Positions 14,476-21,984 of a DNA stretch of 37,730 bases are shown piece after piece. The stretch is from Gordonia amarae NBRC 15530 (lineage in GTDB: Bacteria; Actinomycetota; Actinomycetes; Mycobacteriales; Mycobacteriaceae). Position 1 is the stretch's first letter, and every line of letters starts with the position of its first letter. The notes below the pieces were generated by a model. The model searched no databases, was not told where the DNA came from, and saw only the letters and a list, made by a program, of their open reading frames with translations. The DNA lies in the NCBI RefSeq assembly GCF_000241345.1, contig NZ_BAED01000011.1:1-37730 (forward strand), read 5' to 3'. Both the position numbers and the translations under genes were made by a program.

Positions 14476-16875
14476 TCAGAAGGCGAGCTTGGTACCGATG
14501 ATCTTGTTCTGCTCCAGCACCTCGATGTCGGCGGCGGACAGGCCGAGACCGGTGAGGATCTCGGTGTTGTGCTCGCCGAGCAGCGGGGCCGAGCGCATGG
14601 TGGGGCCTTCGGGGGTGCCGGAGAAGCGCACCGGCAGGGTGGTGTGTGAGGCGGTGCCGTTCACCGGGTGGGTTACCTGGGCGAAGAATCCGCGTGCCTG
14701 GAGCTGTTCGAGGCCGGCCTGCCGGTGCGGCTGGATCACCTTGGCGACCGGGACACCGGCCTCCCACAGGGCGGCCACGATGTCGTCGTCGGAACGCTCC
14801 CGGCACCACGCGCCGAGTCGCTCGTCGACCTGGTCGTGGGCGGCGCGCCGTCCGGCGGCGGTATCCAGCGCCGGGTCGGTGGCCCACTCGGGGGAGCCGA
14901 TGGCCGTGCGCAGGGCCGCCCACTGGTCGTCGGTCTCGACGGCGATGGCGACCCAGTTGTCGTCGCGGCCGAACTCGTCCAGGCCCGAGGTCTGATACAG
15001 ATTCTGCGGTGCCGCGACGGGGCCCCGGTTGCCCTGCCGGTTCAGCAGAGCGCCGTAGGCCGAGTATTCGATGAACTGCTCGGCGGCCACATTGAGCGCC
15101 GCGTCCACCATGCTGGCCTCCACCAGGGTGCCCTCGCCGGTGCTGTCGCGGTGGGCCAGGGCGATGAGGAGGCCGTTGAGTGCGTGGATGCCGGCGTTCG
15201 GGTCGCCGATCGTGTACGGCTCCACCGGGTTCTGATCGGGATGACCGGTCAGCCAGGTCAGGCCGGAGGCGTCCTCGATGACGTAGGCGAAGGCGGCCTT
15301 GTCGCGCCACGGCCCGTCGAGACCGAAACCGGGCATCCGCACCATGATGATGTCGTCTCGCAGCGCCTTGACCGATTCGTAGTCGAGGCCGATCTGGTCG
15401 AGCACGCGCGGGGTGTAGTTCTCCACCAGCACGTCGCAGGTCTTGATCAGCTCACGCAGCAGTTCCTGGCCGCGTTCGGTCTGGAAGTTGAGGGTGATGC
15501 TCTTCTTGTTGGTGTTCAGGCCCGAGAAGATCGGCGACTTCTCCCACCACAGTTCGTCGGTCATCGGGACGCCGGCGATCATCCGGGTGCCGTCCGGACG
15601 CGACGTCGATTCGAGGTGGATGACCTCGGCGCCGAGGGTGGCGAGGATGTGGCTGCAGGAGGGGCCCGCCCAGAACGCGGTCATGTCGAGCACCCGCATC
15701 CCCTCGAACGGCAGCCCGATGGATTCGCCGGTGTACTTGGCGGCTTTGGCTTCTCGTTTCTCGGTGAGGATCGCTGTGTGTTCGCCGAGGCGGGGCGCGG
15801 CCTCCGGCCGGGGCAGGTCGAACGCGCTCATCGTGTACGGCCGGTCGGGCTGGCTGAATCCCGCGGTCGGGTTCTTGACGAAGGTGCCGCGTTCGCCGAA
15901 GTGAGCCATGTCGGTGGCGTTCGCGCCGTTGACCACCGGCGAGTTGGGAATCCGGAAGGCGGTGGCCTGCTCGGCGACATCCTCGACGGTGCGCTCGGCG
16001 ATCCACTCGTAGATCTGCGGTGCGAGCTCACCGGCACGGGCGGTGATCGCCAGCGGCGCATCGGGATCCACCCATTCGGGGTGGCCGACGAGCACGCAGA
16101 GATCCGACCATTGCTGCGCGGTGGCCGCACCGAGAGCCACCATGCCGTCGGCGGCCTGGGCGACACCGGGCACGAAGATCGACCGTTCGGACCGGAACGG
16201 CCGTTCCCGCAGCTCCAGGAAGGTGACGGGGTGGTAAGTCAGGCCGGCGACGGCGGTCTCGAGCTTGGACAGGTCCACGATCTGTCCCCGGCCGGTGGAC
16301 GCGGCTGAGCGGAGGGCGGCGAGGGTGGCCGCGGAAGCGTACGCACCGCCGAACCATTCGCCGATCTGGCCGCCGATGTGGATCGGTGCCCGGTCGGGGG
16401 CGCCACGGCCGAGACCGACCACACCGCCGGACCATGCCTGCACGGTGAATTCGGTTGCCGCACGGTCACTCCACGGACCTTCGAGGCCGAACGGGGTGAT
16501 CGTGGTGACCACCAGGTGCGGGTGGGCGGCCAGCAGCGCCGCGGGCGTCAGGGACTCGACCGCCGCGAACGGGGATTCCCGCGACCAGATCACCGCGTCC
16601 GCGGAGTGCAGCAGTGCGGTGAGCCGGTCGGCCTCGTCGACGCCGATCACGGCGCTCTTCTTGGATGAGGAGAGGTAGGAGAACAACGCCCCGTCGGTGC
16701 CCGCGTCGATGGAGGCGCCCGATGCGGACCAGGTGCGCAGCGAATCACCGTCCGGTGATTCGATTTTCACGACCTCGGCGCCGCCGTCGGCGAGGATCTT
16801 GGTGCAGTAGGCGCCCGCGATGCCCGCGGACAGGTCGACGATGAGGTACTGGTGAAGCGGGGCCGGTGCGGGCAT
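14476..16875 (-). CDS. Tandem double-domain CaiB/BaiF family CoA-transferase
   Basis: At 799 residues this is two class III CoA-transferase domains fused head to tail, about 1-375 and 388-799; single-domain members are about 400 residues. Each half has its own Rossmann-like start (LIVDLSAGIAGAYCTKILADGGAEVVKIE and MRVLDMTAFWAGPSCSHILATLGAEVIHLE). The nucleophilic Asp of the family is present in domain 2 (Asp558, GDPNAGIHA), but its counterpart in domain 1 is Glu173 (GEWFGGAYA). So one half is probably catalytic and the other altered. It would move CoA between a donor thioester and a carboxylic acid, giving acyl-CoA activation without ATP. GGAAGG precedes the ATG. The crotonase is 47 bp upstream in the same operon. 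Confidence 0.88.
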   Translation of the reverse strand: MPAPAPLHQYLIVDLSAGIAGAYCTKILADGGAEVVKIESPDGDSLRTWSASGASIDAGTDGALFSYLSSSKKSAVIGVDEADRLTALLHSADAVIWSRESPFAAVESLTPAALLAAHPHLVVTTITPFGLEGPWSDRAATEFTVQAWSGGVVGLGRGAPDRAPIHIGGQIGEWFGGAYASAATLAALRSAASTGRGQIVDLSKLETAVAGLTYHPVTFLELRERPFRSERSIFVPGVAQAADGMVALGAATAQQWSDLCVLVGHPEWVDPDAPLAITARAGELAPQIYEWIAERTVEDVAEQATAFRIPNSPVVNGANATDMAHFGERGTFVKNPTAGFSQPDRPYTMSAFDLPRPEAAPRLGEHTAILTEKREAKAAKYTGESIGLPFEGMRVLDMTAFWAGPSCSHILATLGAEVIHLESTSRPDGTRMIAGVPMTDELWWEKSPIFSGLNTNKKSITLNFQTERGQELLRELIKTCDVLVENYTPRVLDQIGLDYESVKALRDDIIMVRMPGFGLDGPWRDKAAFAYVIEDASGLTWLTGHPDQNPVEPYTIGDPNAGIHALNGLLIALAHRDSTGEGTLVEASMVDAALNVAAEQFIEYSAYGALLNRQGNRGPVAAPQNLYQTSGLDEFGRDDNWVAIAVETDDQWAALRTAIGSPEWATDPALDTAAGRRAAHDQVDERLGAWCRERSDDDIVAALWEAGVPVAKVIQPHRQAGLEQLQARGFFAQVTHPVNGTASHTTLPVRFSGTPEGPTMRSAPLLGEHNTEILTGLGLSAADIEVLEQNKIIGTKLAF

Positions 16876-16922
16876 TCGGGGGCCTTCCGTAACTGACGGT
16901 CTGAGATCGGGGAACGGCGCGT

Positions 16923-17930
16923 TTACTCGGCGCGCCGGCGAGCGGACTTGCTGAGCCGGAAGTCAGGCGGAAAACCCTCGTCGAAATCCTTGACCGCGTT
17001 GTTGATTCCGGCCGACAGGGTGTCCTCGTCGAGGGTGAGTTCCTGCGCGTCGGGCTTGGCGTGGTTGCCGATGGTCTCGAACAGTGCGGTGAGCATGCTG
17101 CCCATGTATTCGCCCTGGTTCTGTTTCATCAGCTCGAAGAAGATCTTCTGCATGAAGATGGTGTCGGCGGGGCGGTTGCGTGCGCACGCCAGCGCGTACT
17201 TGTCCACCTCGGCCTCGAGCTGGTCGCGGGAGACCACCTTGTTGGCGAAGCCGCAGTCGTACATCTCCTGCGCGGTGAACGGGCGCCCGGTGAAGACCAT
17301 CTCCTGGAATCTGCGGATGCCCATCGTCTGCGCCCAGGTCCACATACGCGGGCCGAAACCGATGTACCGGAACGCCGGATGCCCGAAAAGCGTGTCGTCC
17401 GAGGAGATCACGAGGTCGGCGTCGGCGGCCTGATAGAAGTGCCAGCCGTAGCAGTAGCCCTTGGCCTCGACGATGGAGATCTTCTTGAACTCCTGCAGGC
17501 TCCGGCAACCGGCGGCCGCGTTGGCATACCAGTTGGTGATGGCGGCGCCATGCCGGAACGAGCCCAGCGGCGGGAAGTTGACGGCGGAGTCGTCGTCGAC
17601 CCGCAGCTCGCGCAGCCAGCCACTGGCCGTCGGATCCATCGACATGGCCATCGCCTCGGGGATATCGGCCCCCGAGCCGAGATTGGAACCGACACCGCGG
17701 ATGACCACGACCTTCACATCGTCGTCGATCTCGGCGCGGTGCAGCAGGTCCGCGTACCGCAGCCGGGCGTCGGCCGTGGGGGCGTTGAGATGATCGGGCC
17801 GGTTGAAAGTGATGGTGGCGATCTTTGTCGCCGGATCCTTCGAATACAGAATAATTTCTTCGGCGCTGGACGGTTCGTACGTTGTGCCGTTTGTGCCGGT
17901 TGCGTCCTTGGTGCCGGAAATGTCGGTCAT
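16923..17930 (-). CDS. Crotonase-superfamily protein lacking both hydratase glutamates
   Basis: The 335-residue product has the crotonase fold: IATITFNRPDHLNA (38-50), the oxyanion-hole region GSNLGSGADIPEAM (81-94) and the second turn GYCYGWHFYQAADADLVIS (158-176). In enoyl-CoA hydratase two Glu residues add water. Here the GGGCE-like position reads YGWHF (161-165) and the PE position reads HPAFR (184-188), so neither Glu is evident. It is also longer than typical hydratases, with an insert at about 95-145. A hydrolase, retro-Claisen or isomerase reaction is more likely than simple hydration. The ATG at 17930 matches the family start; a much longer open frame upstream is rejected. This is the first gene of the operon running to 13491. 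Confidence 0.82.
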   Translation of the reverse strand: MTDISGTKDATGTNGTTYEPSSAEEIILYSKDPATKIATITFNRPDHLNAPTADARLRYADLLHRAEIDDDVKVVVIRGVGSNLGSGADIPEAMAMSMDPTASGWLRELRVDDDSAVNFPPLGSFRHGAAITNWYANAAAGCRSLQEFKKISIVEAKGYCYGWHFYQAADADLVISSDDTLFGHPAFRYIGFGPRMWTWAQTMGIRRFQEMVFTGRPFTAQEMYDCGFANKVVSRDQLEAEVDKYALACARNRPADTIFMQKIFFELMKQNQGEYMGSMLTALFETIGNHAKPDAQELTLDEDTLSAGINNAVKDFDEGFPPDFRLSKSARRRAE

Positions 17931-18208
17931 GTACTCGCTCAGATCCCTTGATATCGGTCGCGGAATGAGTCGGAATGTCCGAATCGTTCGCGAGCAGGTG
18001 GCGCGGAATGGTTTACGGAAACTATTCGACGAAAATGCCGGAAACGGTGGAAGGGCGGAACGGCCCGGGGGCCGGCAGTCCGGCCGGTGGTCGTCGTTAC
18101 CTGTGGTTGGGAAGGTTGGTATGCATGGCCCGTGGGGCCCGGTCAAGGTCGTTCGGTGTCGATCACCGGTGACCTATGTCCCAAGTGAACCGCATCACAC
18201 GGTGAAAG

Positions 18209-18226
18209 TCAATCAAGTGCTTGATT
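18209..18226. promoter_or_regulatory. KstR2-type operator upstream of the crotonase operon
   Basis: An inverted repeat AATCAAG-TG-CTTGATT at 18211-18226 contains an exact match to AnCAAGnnCTTGnT, which I recall as the KstR2 operator consensus. On the minus strand it is followed by TTGACT, a possible -35 element. The site is about 280 bp upstream of the crotonase start. The local TetR protein is the nearest candidate binder. Confidence 0.65.
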
Positions 18227-18249
18227 TAACTGTGTGTGGATCCGAAAAA

Positions 18250-18285
18250 CGCCTCTGACCTGCGGTGATCCGCAGGCCAGAGGCG
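18250..18285 (-). terminator. Intrinsic terminator of tetR
   Basis: A 15-bp stem with one A/C mismatch closes a short loop. Read on the minus strand it is followed directly by GTTTTTC. It lies 22 bp beyond the tetR stop. Confidence 0.88.
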
Positions 18286-18306
18286 GTGTGAGGGGATTCG
18301 AGGTGA

Positions 18307-19011
18307 CTACACAGGTGTGACAGGCGCGGTCCAGACGCCCACCAGCATGTCGACGAGGCCGGTGGCCATCTCTGACCAGGACGCCCGGATCGTCGGCTCG
18401 CCGTTGGCGATCGCACGCTCGCGCTGAGCGCACATCTGGATGATCAGGAACATCGAGCAGTCGACGCGTTCGGGCTGAACCTGCACGGGCAGGAACGGCA
18501 GGCACTTGAGCAGTCCGTCCATCGATGCGCGCAACGACGGCGACTGCGCGAAGGACGACTCCATCAGGATGTCGCGGAGCTCGGGATCGGTCATCATCTG
18601 GGTGCCGACCCGGGCGAACCAGGTGGGGGTGCCGATCTCGTCGAAACGGTCGGTGATGGGGCGGACCTGGCAGTCGAGCCAGTCGCGCACGTTGAGAGAG
18701 CCGGCGATCTGCGCGAGCATGGCCTCACGGGCGGGTTCGACGCTGTTGTGGAACCGCGAGACCATCGCCTCGATGAGGTCGGCCCGGCTGCCGAAGTGGT
18801 AGCCGACGGCTGCGGTATTGCCCTGACCAGCGGCTTCGGCGATCTGCCGGTTGGATACGGCGTAGATGCCGTGCTCGGCGAAGAGGCGTTCGGCGGTGTC
18901 GAGGATCAGTTCCCGCGTCGCTTCCTTCTTGCTGCTGCGACGCGTGGCGGGCCTGGCGGTACCGCCGGTTCCGGTGGGGGTGTCCTGGGAGTCGCGCAGG
19001 TTGCTCGTCAT
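18307..19011 (-). CDS. TetR-family transcriptional regulator
   Basis: The 234-residue protein has an N-terminal TetR DNA-binding domain after a basic, disordered leader of about 28 residues. The helix-turn-helix spans about 48-80, with SNRQIAEAAGQGNTAAVGYHFGSRADLIEAM. The C-terminal part is a helical ligand domain with no family-specific motif I recognise. The recognition helix is not obviously that of KstR2 (which I recall as SGSLYHHF), so this is not called KstR2. It sits between two promoter regions that share the motif TCAATCAANNGCTTGA, one controlling the crotonase operon and one the SDR/P450 run. This suggests it represses both and is released by a pathway intermediate. The ATG at 19011-19009 has only a weak ribosome site. 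Confidence 0.88.
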   Translation of the reverse strand: MTSNLRDSQDTPTGTGGTARPATRRSSKKEATRELILDTAERLFAEHGIYAVSNRQIAEAAGQGNTAAVGYHFGSRADLIEAMVSRFHNSVEPAREAMLAQIAGSLNVRDWLDCQVRPITDRFDEIGTPTWFARVGTQMMTDPELRDILMESSFAQSPSLRASMDGLLKCLPFLPVQVQPERVDCSMFLIIQMCAQRERAIANGEPTIRASWSEMATGLVDMLVGVWTAPVTPV

Positions 19012-19572
19012 GCTCGGTGACCCTGCCTCTCTCGTGTGGGGCCGGTCGCCGATGCGGGGCTCGCGGGCGGGCGGCCGCGGCCGGTGACCGTACCTTGCGT
19101 CATTGAAGAAAGTTTACTGGGCCGGCCCTGGTCTGGGTGTCGATGGCTCAGGTGAAGGAACTCCGGCCGGCGCTGTGTGGTCACGGTTGCGGCGCTTCAT
19201 CCTTGCTTGATGGTGCTGATCACGGCTCGATCAAGCGTACGCAGCGGGTGGACGTTCGGTCCGGCCGGTCTGCGGTGGTGGTGCCTCAGCGTACAAGTTC
19301 AATCAATCGCTTGACAAATTATCGCCTGGTTGCGAGTCTGCTAGTCGTGGATGAGACGTACACCACACCATGAACTGATCGTGAGTGAGTACACCTTCCG
19401 CGTCCGGGTGGGAACCGGCGTGCCCGCCGTCAACACGGATGGACCTGCCTCGTCCGGGAGCGGTGGCCCCGGGCTGTTGCGTCGCAGAATCACCCGAACT
19501 CCGGATCAATGGTGAACATCGGTGACTCATCGATATTTCTCGTGCCATATCGACTTTCGAAGGGTGGCCACA
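19012..19572. promoter_or_regulatory. 561-bp divergent regulatory region, tetR / SDR
   Basis: No supported gene lies here. It holds the operator-like site at 19299-19316 and two more GCTTGAT half-sites in opposite orientation (19205-19211 and 19230-19236, 18 bp apart). An AT-richer patch at 19110-19120 may be part of the tetR promoter. The leader from the operator to the SDR start is about 250 bp. Confidence 0.55.
19299..19316 (+). promoter_or_regulatory. Second operator-like site overlapping a TTGACA hexamer
   Basis: TCAATCAATCGCTTGA (19299-19314) matches the site at 18209-18224 in 14 of 16 positions, differing only in two central bases. It overlaps TTGACA at 19311-19316, a perfect -35 hexamer for the plus-strand SDR/P450 genes. 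I cannot pick out a clear -10. A repressor bound here would block that promoter. Confidence 0.6.
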
Positions 19573-20439
19573 ATGGCCGAAGAATTGTCAGGAAAAATCG
19601 CAGTAGTCACAGGTGCGGCTTCCGGGCTCGGCGAAGGAATTGCCGAGAAGTTTGCCGCAGAAGGGGCGAAGGTGACGGTCGCCGACATTGATGAGGCCGG
19701 TGGAGCCGCGCTGGCCGAACGACTGGGGGATGCCGCCGAGTTCGTCCGTGTCGACGTCTCCGATCCCGCCGCGATCGCCGCGCTGATCGATCACGTCGTA
19801 GCCGCCCACGGGCGCATCGACATCATGGTCAACAACGCGGGTGTCTCGGGCACCATGCACCAGAACTTCCTCGACGACGACCTGGCCGACTTCCATCGCA
19901 TCGTGGACACCAACCTGCTGGGGACGATGGCCGGAACCCAGGCCGCGGCGCGGCACATGGCCGAGACCGGCGGCGGCTCGATCGTCAACATCTCCTCGAT
20001 CGGCGGCATCCAGGCCGGCGGCGCCGTGATGACCTACCGGGCGTCGAAGGCCGCCATCATCCACTTCTCCAAGTCGGTGGCCATCGAGCTGGCCGAGCAG
20101 AACATCAGGGTCAACACCATCGCACCCGGCAACATCCCCACCCCGATCCTGGCCGCGTCGGCCGCCAAGATGGGTGCCGATGTCGACGCGTTCCTCACGA
20201 TGGTGCGGGCCGTGATGGCGTCCAACCGGCCGTTGGCCCGCGAGGGGACCGCGCAGGACGTGGCAAACGCCGCGCTGTTCTTCGCCTCCGATCGGTCCGC
20301 ATACGTGACCGGCACCCTGCTCCCGGTGGACGGCGGCACCGTCGCCGGACCGCCCAACAAACTGAAGGCGGGCGCTGATTCGCGGCCCGACTCCGGTGAC
20401 TCGCGGCTCGTGGGCGCCTCGGCGTCACAAAAGTCCTGA
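19573..20439 (+). CDS. Short-chain dehydrogenase/reductase
   Basis: This 288-residue classical SDR has the cofactor motif TGAASGLG (13-20), an acidic residue after strand 2 (VADID, 36-40) favouring NAD(H), NNAG (87-90), and the catalytic set Ser141/142, Tyr155 and Lys159 (YRASK). It probably oxidises a secondary alcohol or reduces a ketone on the pathway substrate. The ATG at 19573 is chosen because GAAGGG precedes it and the Rossmann fold then starts at the usual place; an upstream in-frame start would add residues with no homology. The C-terminal 30 residues are an extra Ser/Asp-rich tail. It is the first gene downstream of the TetR-flanking operator. A hairpin follows it. Confidence 0.88.
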   Translation: MAEELSGKIAVVTGAASGLGEGIAEKFAAEGAKVTVADIDEAGGAALAERLGDAAEFVRVDVSDPAAIAALIDHVVAAHGRIDIMVNNAGVSGTMHQNFLDDDLADFHRIVDTNLLGTMAGTQAAARHMAETGGGSIVNISSIGGIQAGGAVMTYRASKAAIIHFSKSVAIELAEQNIRVNTIAPGNIPTPILAASAAKMGADVDAFLTMVRAVMASNRPLAREGTAQDVANAALFFASDRSAYVTGTLLPVDGGTVAGPPNKLKAGADSRPDSGDSRLVGASASQKS

Positions 20440-20445
20440 CGACGC

Positions 20446-20475
20446 CGGGCCGGCGCCTACTCCGGCGCCGGCCCG
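20446..20475 (+). terminator. GC-rich hairpin after the SDR
   Basis: CGGGCCGGCGCC and its exact complement are separated by 6 nt, just 6 bp after the SDR stop. There is no T-run, so it may attenuate rather than end transcription into the P450 gene. Confidence 0.6.
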
Positions 20476-20688
20476 ATCTGCTGTTGACCGATGAGTGGGA
20501 CCGGCGATCGCAGATCGGCCGGAAGGGTCCATAGCATCTGGACACCAGACCCGGTATCTGCTTCAACTGCTTTCGAAAAGAGTCCGGACAGAACACCGGA
20601 ACGATGTGGCCGCAAGACATTTCGTGCGACCGCCCTGCGCGCGACCACACCCGACAGCCCCATGAATCAAGGATCGAGGATGCTCCGC

Positions 20689-21918
20689 ATGACCGAGACC
20701 GCCACAGAAGTCCAGAACGACACCCCGTACTTCCCGATGGACCGGGACATGCGGTGTCCGTTCGCGCCACCGGAGGGCACCCGCCTGCTGCGGGAGAAGA
20801 ACCCGGTGAGCCAGGTGGAGATCTGGGACGGCTCCACGCCGTGGCTGATCACCGGTCTGGCCGAACTCAAATCGCTGCTCAAGGACTCCCGGATCAGTGT
20901 CGACGAGTCCAGGGAGGGCTTTCCGCACTGGAACGAGGGCATGAAGGCCAATGTCGCCATGCGCCCCAAGTCGGTGTTCAACAGTGATGGCAAGGAGCAC
21001 TCGCACTTCCGCCGGATGATGACCAAGGCGTTCACCCCCAAGCGGGTCAACGCGCTGCGGCCGTTCCTGCAGGAGACCACCGACAAGCTGATCGCCGACA
21101 TGCTGGCCGGTCCCAAGCCCGCCGATCTGGTGACATCACTGGCGCTGCCGCTGCCGTCGATCGTCATCTCGCAGATGCTGGGTATCGGGTACGAGCATCA
21201 CGACTTCTTCCAGGAGAACGCGGTCAAGAGCGTCGACCGCTACGCCACACCCGAACAGAACATGGAGGCCTTCGCGGCCATGTTCATGTTCATGTACGAG
21301 CTGGTGGAAAAGAAGATGGCCGAACCCACCGACGATGTGATCAGCGACTTCGCGATCCGCGCCCGCGACGGCGAGATCGACGCCGCCGAGGCCGCACAGA
21401 TGGGCCTGGGACTGCTCATCGCCGGCCACGAGACCAGCGCCAACATGATCTCCCTCGGTGTGCTCGCGCTGCTGCAGAACCCCGATCAACTCGCGATCAT
21501 CAAGGACACCGACGACGAGGACGTGATCGCCAACGCCGTCGAGGAACTGATGCGCTACCTGGGAATTATCCACAACGGGCAGCGCCGCATCGCCGTCGAG
21601 GACATCGAGATCTCCGGCCAGACCATCAAGGCCGGCGACGGGGTGATCGTCGAACTGGCCTCCTCCAACTGGGACCCTCGCGCCTTCGAGAACCCTCAGA
21701 CCCTGGATCTACGACGTAATGTGGTGCAGCACACCGGGTTCGGTTTCGGTCCGCATCAGTGTATCGGCATGATGCTGGCTCGTGCCGAGCTGCAGATCGT
21801 TTTCAAGTCGATTTTCCGGCACGCCCCCGACCTCGCCGTGGCATGCGCACCCGACGAGATCGAGTACAAGTCCGACCGGCTCGCCTACGGCGTGTACGCG
21901 CTGCCGGTCACCTGGTAG
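20689..21918 (+). CDS. Cytochrome P450 (first copy)
   Basis: The product is a 409-residue soluble class I bacterial P450. Motifs are the oxygen-activating I-helix AGHETS (245-250), the ExxR pair Glu286-Arg289, and the heme loop FGFGPHQCIG with the thiolate Cys358. The N-terminus (DMRCPFAPPEGTRLLREKNPVSQVEIWDGSTPWLIT) resembles the CYP105/CYP55-like part of the family. ATG at 20689 has GAGGA eight bases before it; in-frame ATGs at 20662 and 20680 are alternatives. It probably hydroxylates the hydrophobic substrate. No ferredoxin or ferredoxin reductase gene is in the window, so electrons must come from elsewhere. The KstD-like gene follows after 66 bp. Confidence 0.9.
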   Translation: MTETATEVQNDTPYFPMDRDMRCPFAPPEGTRLLREKNPVSQVEIWDGSTPWLITGLAELKSLLKDSRISVDESREGFPHWNEGMKANVAMRPKSVFNSDGKEHSHFRRMMTKAFTPKRVNALRPFLQETTDKLIADMLAGPKPADLVTSLALPLPSIVISQMLGIGYEHHDFFQENAVKSVDRYATPEQNMEAFAAMFMFMYELVEKKMAEPTDDVISDFAIRARDGEIDAAEAAQMGLGLLIAGHETSANMISLGVLALLQNPDQLAIIKDTDDEDVIANAVEELMRYLGIIHNGQRRIAVEDIEISGQTIKAGDGVIVELASSNWDPRAFENPQTLDLRRNVVQHTGFGFGPHQCIGMMLARAELQIVFKSIFRHAPDLAVACAPDEIEYKSDRLAYGVYALPVTW

Positions 21919-21984
21919 CCGGCCGGATCATCGCTCACCGCTGAGCTTTTCAGTCAAGCAACGACTCAACGAACGAGGATCGCA

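Larger units (their letters stand above)
17931..18306. other. Intergenic region between crotonase and tetR
   Basis: These 376 bp hold no gene I can support. They contain the tetR terminator (18250-18285), the KstR2-type site (18209-18226), and a weak imperfect inverted repeat at 18146-18175 that could form a hairpin in the crotonase operon leader. Confidence 0.6.

Noticed and set aside
14668..16308. 546-codon plus-strand frame inside the CoA-transferase
   Set aside because: Antisense shadow; the minus strand encodes two complete CaiB domains.
17931..18146. N-terminal extension of the crotonase frame
   Set aside because: It runs through the intergenic region, is not crotonase-like, and the ATG at 17930 gives the expected family start.
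18146..18175. Inverted repeat AGGTC..GGTG..CACC..GACCT
   Set aside because: Arms are short and the spacers unequal; too weak to call an operator or riboswitch.
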